Of a DNA stretch of 64,000 nt, positions 53,936 through 64,000 are shown one piece after another. The position numbers were made by a program, and so were the translations under genes. The stretch is taken from contig NW_005179111.1 in NCBI RefSeq assembly GCF_000350225.1, positions 208,899 to 272,898 on the forward strand. The letters run 5' to 3'. Numbering within the stretch: position 1 is the stretch's first letter; each line of letters opens with the position of its first letter. Origin of the DNA: Chondrus crispus (Eukaryota; Rhodophyta; Florideophyceae; Gigartinales; Gigartinaceae). The notes under the pieces were generated by a model. It saw only the letters and a list, made by a program, of their open reading frames with translations, searched no databases and had not been told where the DNA came from.

Positions 53936-56399
53936 AGAACGGCATTTAAATGGATGTGGAGTGGCGGATCAATAATGAATGGCGGGCGGGTGGCAAATTA
54001 ATTATACATGGTCTTCAAATATAGATATGAAAAAGGGCAGACAAAATTCGAATTGTCTGCCATTCATTTTTCTAACCCACCGCTTTCCGACAAATGGCGG
54101 ATTAAAATTTTACATATTCGCCGGGATACTCTCCGAGAAAATGAGTTTATTGGAGGGTAATACTGTACAGTACAGCTGTGTAGGTACCAGAAAGACATGC
54201 ATGCCCAATCACCGTTGCCAATCCCACATCCATCGTGCCGATGGAAACCCGCCACCCCTTCATCAACTATAACCCTCCCTCACCGCACCATGTCTGTATG
54301 GTGCACAAATCCCCTCCCTTCCGCCTTTCGCCCCCTGGCTACCCTTCCCGTCGGCGAGAAATGAATGGGGTGGAAAAGCCTTTCATTTGCGCTCGGCCGT
54401 GGGTGTTCGAAAGGGACGGACAGTGCGAAATGCTCTGAGAAGAGAGGCCACAGCGACGACAAGTGCTTTTGGAACTCAGAACCCTGACAATAGGCTGCAT
54501 CTACAGCTAATAAAATCAGGTATTGCCGGAGGAGGTGACACTTGACGGAAGACTGTTTCTTCAATGAACGCGGTGATAATTTTGGACCTAAAAGTGCTTG
54601 AGCCATGAAAGTGAAGGAACCGCCTCAGCTCGGCTTTAAAGCCGGAGCTAGATATTAAAAATGGTACGGTAGTTTCAGCAAGATTAAAATGGGGACCGGC
54701 TCGGTCAGAAATGCCGCAACTTTCATGCGATCCTGCTCTCATGGAGCAGAGAACTTGTCGAGATTGCGTTACACTCTCGCCCATTTTGCAAGCTCCGAAG
54801 CAGGGTTAAGTTGAGTATTGGTAGGAAGCTCGTGAATGACAGCATTAGAGTCAACGGCGATGTTTCCATACCCTCGTGAGAAGAAGCACACTCCCACTTG
54901 TCGATTATCCCGTTAGAGGGAGAGAAGGGCAAAGGTTTGAGCTTGCAATTCATCGCATTCGCCAGAAGTACTTTGCATATGCACTTAGCATTGAGTGGAA
55001 TAGAATACGTCACGACCATGGAACTGATCTTGAGTATCTCCAGCGTCCATTTTATCATTTTGTGTCGTCTGAAAACTCCAGTTTCAGTTGGCAATGGCAG
55101 CAATATATGCGGTACATCGCAACACTTTCCGCATGCACGCACTGAAAATAATGCGCTTAAATATCGTCTAAGAGAAAACGGGACAGACACGGGCTTGGGG
55201 ATTTGTGGGTTTACAACGGTGCCAAATCTTAGAAGCTTTTCGATGAATTGCTTTCTGCACGTAATGATGTTCAGGTATCGCGCTTGATATACGCTCCATA
55301 ACGTAATATAACGACGGCCCCAGGACCAGAAACGGACTTGTTCTGTTCCAAGCTCAGGCGATGTATTATGACAACCTGGCTTCAACTGCAATCATCATCG
55401 ACGCAAATTCGACTTGGTTTCTGCGTGGCACAGCTGTTTCCTTGCTTTCAGGACGACGATGAGACGCATGCGAAGCAATGGGTTTGGAATAACTAGGGCT
55501 TGTTCACAATCGAGCAGGAGATCCTTGTTGTCGAGTTGCAACTGATGCATGCCACTGCTCGTCCGAAGATCGAGATGGTCGACAAATTTGGGACATGTGC
55601 TTCCCATGGATCGCATAACCTCATGACGCGGTGAAAAGTTGTCACTTCAAAAGCCCAGAACATATGCCAGCCGAACCACGACGGCATTTACGGCCGATGG
55701 CCCTCAACGCAAGTCCACATACACCCTGCGTAGCACCCTGCGACAAGCGCACCGGCGAAGGGGACGAGAAACCTAACCACGTCGAGCATCCAATCGACGC
55801 GATCCGACTTGATCCTGGGGCGAGATCTTCGGCGACGTGATCCCAGTCGACGACGAGCCATCGGCGGCGAAGGTAACGAGCAGGGGTACCAAGCGTTTGC
55901 TGTAACAACTCACGGAGTAATGGCACCTCCAAGCGGCCCGCGGTCTGGAACGGGGGTGGAAAAGCGTTCCACGCGTGCCCTTGGGGGGGGGGGGTGGTGG
56001 CTGCGCGTGGGAGAAACTCGGCGCGCGGCGTGCGGGCGCGCACGCGCGCGGTGCGCGGCCGGTATGGCGGAGCATGCTGCGCGGGGGGCGGAAAGAAAGG
56101 ATCATCGCGTGGACACAGCACTACGTCAGCCTTGTCAAAAAGCGCGGCGGCGGCGGCGCGGTTACAGTCGGCGCGCGCGCGCGCGGAAGGGATGCATCGC
56201 GCTAATGACGATTGCGGCTGATTGCGTCCTGCGCATCATACCGAAAAATTCCCAACCACCGATCCACCTTTTGGTCCACCACTTGGCATTTTCCACCATC
56301 CTATTCTATTTGAAGCGCAAACCGTCTCCTACCGCCATTTACATACCCTCCCGCTTCCTTGTCCCCACCCTCGCCCCCCGTAGCTTTCCTTTATCTCCA
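53936..56399. other. Gene-poor region
   Basis: No recognised gene. A 9-bp-arm hairpin GGCAGACAA/TTGTCTGCC lies at 54,036-54,061, and TACTGTACAGTACAG at about 54,163. The longest frame (54,723-55,391, minus, 222 codons) is unrecognised. 55,980-56,200 is extremely GC-rich, with a 12-G run at 55,983-55,994 and GCGCGC runs. It may hold the old promoter of the downstream flippase gene. Confidence 0.45.
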
Positions 56400-58950
56400 C
56401 CACCGACCTTTCATTGCATCGATACTCGTCTCGGCGTCTCCCATGATGTCGAAAGACCCCTTCCTGTCCCTTTCGCTCCTCACCATCCCCTCTACAAACA
56501 ATTCAAACACGTCTCCAATTTCTACTTCCTTGTCATTGCCGTTATCTCCTTCATTCCTAACATCTCCCCAAGCACCTCATTTGCGAGCGTCCTCCTCCTC
56601 TTCGTTGTTGTCGGCTTCGGTTTTGCGAGAGACCACTTCGAGGACATCAAGCGAGCAAACGATGATCGTCGCCAAAACAGCGAGGAGAGGCTTATCATGG
56701 CCCGCGTCCCGGAAAGCATCCAGACGAAGAAGCAGCTCTCCTTGGTCACATCAGAGACGGCCCATACGCTGCAAGCCGTCCATCTGGAGCCTGACTTGCA
56801 TCGCACTGTCGCTTCAAGAGACATTGCCGTTGGTGACATCGTTCTCGTGCGCAAAGGAGAGGTTTTTCTGTGCGACCTCGTCCTCTTGCATTCCGCTTTA
56901 GAAGGCGGTATTGCCTATGTGTCTACAGCAAACTTGGACGGTGAGTCCAATCTAAAGCGCGTCATCGTCGCCTCAGCTACGGCTGAAATCGAACATCGTT
57001 CTCAGCTTCCTGCCGTCAAGGGCAAGATCAGAGCTCAAAGGCCTTCCACTGCTCTGCACGAGTTTGAAGGCTCCATTGAACTGAGCGGCGAGGGCCCCGT
57101 CTCGCTCGGCCCGTCGTCGCTGCTGCTCAGAGGAAGTATCTTGAGAAACACCGAGTACATTTATGGTATTGCTGTGTACACTGGATTTGATACTAAAGTT
57201 GCACTAAACTTGCGCAACCCCCCAAAGCAAAATGAGTTCCGTTGAGCGCAAACTTAACTGGGTCGTCCTTATGTTGATTATTGCCCTCGCTACCCTCGTC
57301 ATCATAGGCGCAATTGTCGCTGGAGTCTTACAAAACAGGGATGGTGCCGGCCAGTGGTACATGGGGGAGAATGCTTTGAAATCTGGTCGCAAAGTTACTT
57401 CCCAAACCATGGGCACGTTTCTCATTTTGTTTTCTACCTTTATCCCGGTTTCGCTTTTCGTGACCTTCGAATTTATTCGGGTTCTCCAAGCACTATTCAT
57501 GTCTGCTGATTTCTGGATGAGAACTGGACGGCAGATGGTCTTGGCAAGAGCGACCAATCTGAATGAAATGCTCGGCGAGGTCGAGCACGTCCACAGCGAC
57601 AAAACGGGCACGCTCACAGAGAACATAATGCGTTACATCGCCTGCTCGGCTGGCGGACAGTTGTCTCAAGAAGAAAAGAGCCATGCATCGCTCTGTCAAA
57701 GATGATGTCGAGCCTGTGAAGGAACTTTTGCTAGTAACGGCTCTCTGTCACAGCGTCGTGCCAGAACCCAAGGATGAGACGCAGTCTGACAACTCCTCTA
57801 GAGACTCGGGCAGAAAGAAGAGTAAGAAACGCACTAATCCGGATCTGGGGGACAAGACCGCTGTGCTACATGGAAACAGCTCAGAAGAGGCACTTGCAGA
57901 ATATCAAGGGCAGAGTCCGGATGAGGTTGCATTAGTTACATCGGCGAGGGAATACGGGATCACTCTTATGACGCGAACCCTTGACACACTCGTTATTGAT
58001 CGCTTTGGAACGAAAGAAACTTACACGACTTTGGCGGAACTGGAGTTCAATTCAGACTGCAAGAGAATGAGCACGATTCTCTGGTGTCCTGACGGGAAAA
58101 TTAAAATGTTCACAAAGGGTGCTGATACGATCATGCTGAAGTTGATAAACAAAGACGCGAACATAGAATTGATTCAGAATTGTATTGACGAGTTTGCGAA
58201 GGAAGGTCTACGAATACTCGTGTTTGCAATGAAAGAGTTGGAGGAGAAGGACTTCCAAACTTGGTTTGAACGGTTCCAAGAGGCGCAAAATTCTTTGGAG
58301 GACAGGGAAGGGAAGAATTCAAAGATTATCGCTGAACTCGAGGAGGATTTGATGTATGTCGCCACGACTGCTGTAGAGGATAAGTTGTAAGACAAAGTGG
58401 CGGAGACGATCAAGTTTCTGCGCGAAGCAGGGATTAAACTGTGGGAGTTGACTGTTGACAAGAGAGAAACGGCTGAAAACATTGGATATTCAGCGAACTT
58501 GCTTGATAGGAACATGGAAGTGGTGCGTATTGCAGGAATCTCATCCGCGCAGGTGCAATGACAACTTAATGACACTCTCGACCGTCATGTGTTGGATGCG
58601 CAAACTCCACAGCGACGGACGAGCTTCAGCGCAATAGCTGAGTTGCCTCGTCGGCTGTCCATGCGTCAGAAGAAAAAAGTGGAAGAAAAAGAGGTTGGTG
58701 TGATCATTGACGGGGCTTCTCTGCACCACGCGATTGAGGATCATTCAGATGTATTCATGGCGTTGCACGATCATACGAAGGTTATGATCTGCTGTCGTCT
58801 GACGCCGCTACAGAAGGCACTAGTGGTACGATTAGTGCGGGAAAAGAGAAAAGCGATGACTTTGGCTATTGGAGATGGTGGATCAAGGCTGGACCAAGAG
58901 TGACGTCTCCGATGGCGCGGCGGCCATCCCTTATGTATATGAGCGTGCTG
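56400..58950 (+). pseudogene. Decayed P4-type ATPase (phospholipid flippase) gene
   Basis: P4-ATPases move aminophospholipids across membranes. Seen in family order: the N-terminal block HHPLYKQFKHVSNFYFLVIA with M1-M2, the actuator motif NLDGESNLKR (usually DGETNLK), M3 and M4 with the P4 signature FIPVSLFVTFEF, phosphorylation motif HSDKTGTLTEN (Asp codon at 57,598), nucleotide-binding YQGQSPDEVALV and FTKGADTIML, then [16 protein letters not shown] (normally TGDK) and IGDG. Breaks: frameshifts near 57,230 and 57,685; TAA at about 58,388 (EDKL*DKV, probably from CAA); TGA near 58,559 (probably from CGA). The GDGAND hinge is disrupted near 58,875, and M5-M10 are missing. Two stops fit C-to-T changes. 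The start is uncertain; the 55.8-56.4 kb frame upstream is unlike the family. Confidence 0.9.
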
Positions 58951-59422
58951 CAGAAGGAGTGACGTCGGGGCAATCTAGGATTCCCTCACAAAATAAAGGC
59001 ACTAATCAATGCTGCGTTCCGCTGAATCCCTCGCTATGCATAGACCTCCTATTTGCCACTTTACTGCCATTTAGCAAACATGCCTGCCTTGACAGGACCA
59101 TTCCTCACCGTCTTCTCGTCCAGTGCACCACCAATGCACCGCCACTCACGAAGTGAAATGTGGGAAAATGACAGAGTAGATATAGATAAATGGCAGATTA
59201 TTGGCACAGTCAAGTTCGTGAAATACACCTTCTGTCAGCCACTCTTCAGCGTACGCCTACAGTTCTGGATCTGTGGTCGCTTAATAGCAGGGTAGCTCAA
59301 CCGCCAGCTGTCGACCATTCATTTCTCAATTATTTGCATAATTATCCGTCACTCCTCGCCCATCCATCTGCCAAAAATTCTCCTAGGGTGATTTCCCCTA
59401 CGCAGCAGGCTGCACGCATAAC
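58951..59422. other. Repeat-derived flank
   Basis: 59,290-59,422 resembles the tail of the 52.3-53.9 kb repeats, ending CTGCACGCATAAC. No gene. Confidence 0.5.
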
Positions 59423-60060
59423 TGTCTCATAAACACCCCACACACGGCGGAGGGGTGTTCGCCATGTTCGGCGGAAGACCCCGGATGGGCGTACCGAGGG
59501 TCTTGAACCAACCAACGCCACCGGAAGCGGGTCGGTAGCCGGTGGTAGAGAGTGGGCGGCGGGGACGAGCGCATAGGCGAGCGGATCGACGCCTCGACGC
59601 CCCGGAGCAGTACCGGTTGACGATCCGGTACTGACGGGCGGAGGCGGATCGCAGCTCGCTGCGGTGTCGCGCGCGTCCACTACCCGCTCGGTGGTTACTA
59701 CTCGCGGAACGGCGGTGTGAGTAGAGTAAGCTGGGTGGTCGACCGTCGGTGGAGGGTTGCCTGTCCTCGTCTTCCCCGTCTGCGGTCGCTCCCTATATTT
59801 ATTGTACAAGTTAATTACCGTCTACAGTACAGTACGGACTGTAATGTAGTCGGCTTACTGTATACAGTGCGAGCCGGCCCGCACTGTAACGCTGTCAGCC
59901 GTCGGGGCTGACAGCATGCGTGTGCTACACGTGGGGTACACGTGTTGGTGCGCGCGCGCTGTAAGGTATGCGCACGCCCACGCTGTAAGGTACGTACCTT
60001 ACAGCGTTAGATCTAACTCTAAATCTAATGTATAGTACAGTAGCCGGCGGTTATGCTACA
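59423..60060. mobile_element. Solo LTR, 638 bp, with ATAAC target duplication
   Basis: Begins TGTCTCATAAAC and ends GGTTATGCTACA, flanked by ATAAC at 59,418-59,422 and 60,061-60,065. Flanking sequences match the uninterrupted repeat at about 53,380-53,500 (CTGCACGCATAACGTTATG... CCTCACCACGCAAC), which acts as an empty-site relative. No interior remains, as expected after recombination between the two LTRs of an older insertion. The superfamily cannot be told from an LTR alone. A TATATTTATTGTACAAG core lies at 59,793-59,809. Orientation is unknown. Confidence 0.85.
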
Positions 60061-60065
60061 ATAAC

Positions 60066-60260
60066 GTTATCATAACGTTATATGTACATGATGTACAGCA
60101 CGGCGTTTTTCCTCACCACGCAACCCATCTTTTGGTTTTCACTGTCCAACCAGTGTCCTACTCGCCCCCCTTCGCCACATCTTCCTTTCCTCCGCAATGC
60201 TGTACCCCACGTATGAGCAGCGCGTGCAAGGGCGGGACAAAATCCGGATTTTACAAGGTT
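60066..60260. repeat. Continuation of the 52-54 kb repeat family
   Basis: TTTTTCCTCACCACGCAAC, CACTGTCCAACCAGTGTCCT and the following bases match 53,410-53,500, giving the right half of the repeat split by the solo LTR. Confidence 0.65.
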
Positions 60261-62191
60261 CTAACGGGAAAAGGACGCCAGTAAGAGACGAGACCAAGCT
60301 GATTGCTCGTCATTAGAGAAAAAGCCAGACGCATTCGGCACCTCTTCGACTAAACCTATCGTGTCGTTCGAGTCATCCGGGTCTGTCGTGACGGCAAGAG
60401 CACGAATCAGTGCCTTTGCAGTCTTTGTGTAGTCACTATTGTCCAATCCAACGTATGTTGAACGGAGTTGCTCAACTGAAGTGTTCATTTGCATGGCAAG
60501 TGTGTCTAAGAATGCGGTCTCGTCAAAGGTTGGAAATATTTCTTTGCGACGATAACTGTGCATCATCATCGTGCCGTAAGAGCTCCTCAGCATCATGATT
60601 GTGGTATCTACCAGCGTCGGCTCGCTAACACGTAGAAAACGCTGGAATGTTTCCGTTATTTGAGGAGTGATGAGGCTGTGCGCGGATTCGGTGTGAATTA
60701 ACATCGGCTTGTGGATGAGATCCGACTCATCAAACGCAGCTGCCTCCACAATGGCAGGGCGCACGATGGAGCAATGGAATTCCACGTACTTGAGCACATA
60801 TCCAGGGAAAAGCACGAAGGGCATGCGCAGTGAACGGGCAGTTTTCCTTCACCGTTCTCATTTGTATGAAGCCCTGAATTCCCGCCATTTCTTTCATATC
60901 GGAAAGGTCGCCTGAGGACGGCAACTGTAACTGAGTGTAGACTTGCGGTCTTTGGCCCCCGCCCGTAAGAACAAGGAGGTTTATGAAATTCATACTCCAC
61001 CTGTTTTTGATTCTGCCTTGCTTGAAAACCGCGTTCACTGCATCGCGGACCCCGTGATCGACGGTTGTGCTATCAAAAGACGCCAAAATGGCGTCCAATG
61101 TGTTGCGAATTTTTTGTTTGCAACGCGAAAAGTCCTGCGGCATAAAAATTGCCGCCCTGGATACACGGTCATCGATAACCCGACGATCGGAGGCGCGCTG
61201 TCTCGCGAGAGTTTTTTGGACGTTAAACACAGAACGCAAATGTATGCGACTGCGTTCTGCATCGGCAGCGTACAGTTCACTTTTGCCTTGGAAATGAACC
61301 TTGGCATGCTCGCTGATTTTTTCAGCTGAAAGGCGTTGGTCATGACGGTCGTACAGACCGCCCTGACACAGAAGTGAGAAAGTAAGAGATCAACTGTTTC
61401 CTTGTGGCAAATCGCCTGAAAGAGCTGCCCCGGCTTCCACAGCGTTTCCATTTGCAACACATCACAGATGATGCAAAGACGTAGCAGCTGTCCAGCTACG
61501 ATACATAAATGCTTGAAAGAGCCAGCACTTCCCCCTCCAGAAATCTTAGGCTCTTACTGTAATCGATAGATCTCTTTGAGATCACTATTGTTCACGTCAG
61601 AGACAGGCACGTCTTTGTATGCAGCGCGGCGCTGTCCGACCGCGGTTTGTACTTCAAGGGTTGCTTCATGGGAAGAGAAAAATTCGGGATGGTCCCGTAT
61701 GAGATCACAGTGTTTAAGGCGCCAAGCCTGTTCCAGAGTCAACAGCGCTACTGGCCTCACAGGACGGGAACTGGCAACAGCACGCGTAGTTGCGTTTCGA
61801 CTGGACCCCGGGGTTCTGGGCACCCTTCGCTGGTTTCGTTCTTGGATGACAAGAGCATGTCTATTTCGAATCATGTCAAGGTCTATGACAGCCCTCGTAA
61901 ATTCAACGGGAGGATATTGCTCTTCCGCATCCTCTTTGCTTCCGTCGAGTGAAGGCCAGTCGTCCTCAGATCCATTGTCGAAGGGTAAAGCGGGGCATGG
62001 GGAATCTGTAAACGACAACTTTTCGCCGTGCGAACTGGCGTGACTGGGGATGAAGTGGCGGCTATATCTCCGCTGGTGCCCACACTGTCGTCGATCTTTT
62101 TCTTGGATTTATTTTTGCTCTTTTTCGGCTTCTTGCGCTTTCCAGAGTCACCATCCGAGCTTGCCGTGCGCTTCTCTTTGTTAAGAGTCAT
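60261..62191 (-). pseudogene. Broken gene resembling a tyrosine recombinase (second type)
   Basis: Minus-strand coding character runs through several frames, with about three frame changes. It starts with MTLNKEKRTASS and a Lys-rich stretch (KRKKPKKSKNKSKKK). A middle part follows (LTLEQAWRLKHCDLIRDHPE; KIRNTLDAILASFDST), then LLVLTGGGQRPQVYTQLQL, which could hold the box I Arg. The C-terminus ITETFQRFLRVSEPTLVDTT, IMMLRSSYGTMMM and MNTSVEQLRSTYVGLD could hold the box II Arg and the Tyr. The spacing suits a tyrosine recombinase, but the usual His residues are not obvious, so the family call is tentative. It differs clearly from the Crypton-like gene at 45.7-47.2 kb. It may be a DNA-transposon gene or a decayed host gene. 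Confidence 0.45.
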
Positions 62192-62261
62192 GGTGCAACC
62201 AATACCGGACCAGGAGAATTAGAGAAGGAAAGGTTAACAACCACGTAATCACCATACGCAA

Positions 62262-62270
62262 ATATATATA
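62262..62270 (-). promoter_or_regulatory. TATA box upstream of the 62-kb gene
   Basis: TATATATAT on the minus strand about 70 bp upstream of the ATG at 62,191, the same spacing as for the dehalogenase-like gene. It supports that ATG as the original start. Confidence 0.55.
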
Positions 62271-64000
62271 GAGGGAAAGGAAAGAAATCGTCAAATATCT
62301 GGGATTCACAGCGAAAAGGGCGGTAGATTCAAATGGAACTACAAAAGTGCTACGGAATTTGTGCGTGTCCGCGTGTGTTGTGTCTGTTTCGTGCTGAAGT
62401 ACTGTACGGAATACCGGCTAATGTGTGTCGTCCACGCCCCACGGAAAGACTCACAAACCGACTTCTTTCGAAACCTGCACACGCGCCGCACAAATCTACA
62501 GTACGTCTCTTATCTCTAGCAGCCCTCATTGTCCACATTCCCTTTCTCTTCGATTGATCTGTACCCCTCTTTTTTCTCATAGCTTGTCAGTCTGGGAGGC
62601 TTCGTCGCAGTATATTCTTCGCCATTTAATCCTTTGCATAAAGTAGGAAAACGAGACAAAAGCTCTGGGTAATGTTGGAATTTCTGCCGCAGTAGAGAGA
62701 AAGACTGATTCGGGATGTCAAGCAGGGGTTATTATCGTGAGAAGGGCTGGCGAGGTCGAGAGATGGAGGGGAGGGGGATTTGTCGGTAGCCTCTGGAGTT
62801 TTAGTGTTATCGATTTTGAAGGAGGGTACGATTCCAGGCGATCCGTACTGAGCGCAGGGATGAATAGTAATGATACCGCAGTTCTTTTAGTCCAGGGTCG
62901 TTCAGAGGCCGGGCAAGAAAACTTTGGCATGCGCAGCAGGATACTGCTATTGGTTCAATGATGCAACACGGATCGATCGTTTGCTTGGGGGTACCCAGGC
63001 TTCAGAGCACACAAAAAGATGGACTTCGGGACAAGGCTGAGACAAGATTATATCGGTATCCGTACGAATTTCATCGATTTCTACAACTGCGTCGGAGCGC
63101 TGCATGTCCAAGTCTATTACCAGGAAGCGGACGGAGCAGGATATGGCTGGTGAAAGTACAGCAGCGAGCAGTTGGAAAGCGTGTATTCGGGATGTCAAGC
63201 CGGGGATATTATCGTGAGAAGGGCTGGTGAGGTCGAGAGATGGGGGAATTGAGGGTAGCCTCTGAAGCGGACGAGTTGTTGGAGGCCATGCCTACTGGAA
63301 TGGATGGAATTGGCAATTGAATGTCTGAATCTGAGTTTGGGGGAACACACTGATGAAGTTTGCGCAGAGTGCCATGTCAATGAGGAGTAGGAGACGAAAA
63401 TGAGACAAATGAACTTCTCATGATGAACGCCGCAGGCAGTTGTCGTTGTTGACGAGCTCTTGTATCGAACTGTGAAGTACGGTCGTGAGAATGATCCCCC
63501 GAAGGAGTATGGCCGCCGATGGGGGGAAGCAAAGACCCAGAAGCGATGACAACCCGATCTCGTCTTTGAAAGCACTGGTCGTGGAAAAAGACGTCCAGTA
63601 TGCCTTAGATATGCTTCGCAACAGCGGGATGGGAGGTAACGCGTTCCTATTTGAATCAACACTGCTCCTATGTGAAGTGCTGCACTATGAGGGAGACGAT
63701 GAGGATGGGGATGAGAATGGGGGTGTGCGTCGTGTTTATTAAGGGGGAGGAAGGGGGTGAGCGTGGCGATGAGAGCGGCGACGCAAAGACTGTGGGTGAT
63801 TGAGCGAGAGCTGTGATTGTGACGACGACGACGGGCACAAAAGGTGACGACTGTGCTCTAGGGCTGGGCCAACAAAGAAGGGGCAGCAAGTGGAGAAAGA
63901 ATTTCAGATTAAGATCTTAGTCCTTCCTGGCTTCAAGCCCGTTTGGAGCGCGTTGTGCGTGTCAACCCGGTGCCTGCGTAATAATGTAAGTCCATTTCCT
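62271..64000. other. Gene-poor end of the window
   Basis: No recognised gene. A plus frame at 63,485-63,742 (85 codons, SLKALVVEKDVQYALDMLRN, acidic tail) is protein-like but unassigned. An 80-90 bp direct repeat is listed separately. Confidence 0.4.
62708..63265 (+). repeat. Direct repeat of about 80-90 bp, 475 bp apart
   Basis: 62,710-62,794 and 63,186-63,265 share TTCGGGATGTCAAGC, TATTATCGTGAGAAGGGCTGG, GAGGTCGAGAGATGG and GGTAGCCTCTG with few differences. The sequence between them is not repeated, so this is a dispersed repeat pair or the ends of a small insertion rather than a tandem duplication. Confidence 0.75.

Noticed and set aside
55809-56399. Upstream part of the 478-codon frame leading into the P4-ATPase
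   Set aside because: GC-rich, basic translation with no similarity to P4-ATPase N-termini; open only because of composition.

Overview
The window looks like nuclear DNA of a florideophyte red alga, most likely Chondrus crispus or a close relative. The main reason is an intron-free cytosolic GAPDH (GapC, 335 residues) at 10,791-11,798. From memory it matches the C. crispus GapC protein; no database search was possible. Other fitting signs are intron-poor host genes, long gene-poor stretches, abundant Ty3 and Ty1 retroelements, and tyrosine-recombinase genes of the Crypton type. No rRNA, tRNA or CRISPR array was seen.

Layout. 1-7.9 kb is gene-poor, with a 540-bp TIR element flanked by TA (3,508-4,047) and a small minisatellite. 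7.9-14.6 kb is the host gene block: a membrane acyltransferase with an SGNH domain (minus), a shared divergent promoter region, GapC (plus), a diverged duplicated segment with hairpins, and a secreted haloalkane dehalogenase-like hydrolase (minus). 16.4-21.8 kb is a Ty3 chromodomain element (A) with matching 5-bp target duplications, inserted in a CT-rich microsatellite. 22.5-24.7 kb is a decayed Ty1/copia pol, cut at 24,701 by the LTR of a second, 14.4-kb Ty3 chromodomain element (B, 24,701-39,069). B has open gag and pol frames on the minus strand and a 577-codon frame of unknown function on the opposite strand between pol and the 3' LTR.

39-48 kb is a patchwork: degenerate LTR-like sequence, a broken gene resembling 2-oxoglutarate/Fe(II) dioxygenases, a cluster of ACGATACGTTTT motifs forming terminal-inverted-repeat-like ends, a broken Crypton-like tyrosine recombinase, and a degenerate GGTTTAG-rich minisatellite. 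48-56 kb is gene-poor, with a family of diverged repeats at 52.3-53.9 kb. 56.4-58.95 kb is a decayed P4-ATPase (lipid flippase) gene. A 638-bp solo LTR with ATAAC target duplications lies at 59,423-60,060. A second broken, tyrosine-recombinase-like gene lies at 60,261-62,191, and the last 1.8 kb is gene-poor.

Three host genes look functional: the acyltransferase, GapC and the dehalogenase-like hydrolase. They do not form an obvious pathway. The strongest candidates for something undescribed are the antisense gene in element B, the Crypton-like recombinase lying inside TIR-like ends, and the dioxygenase-like gene beside it.
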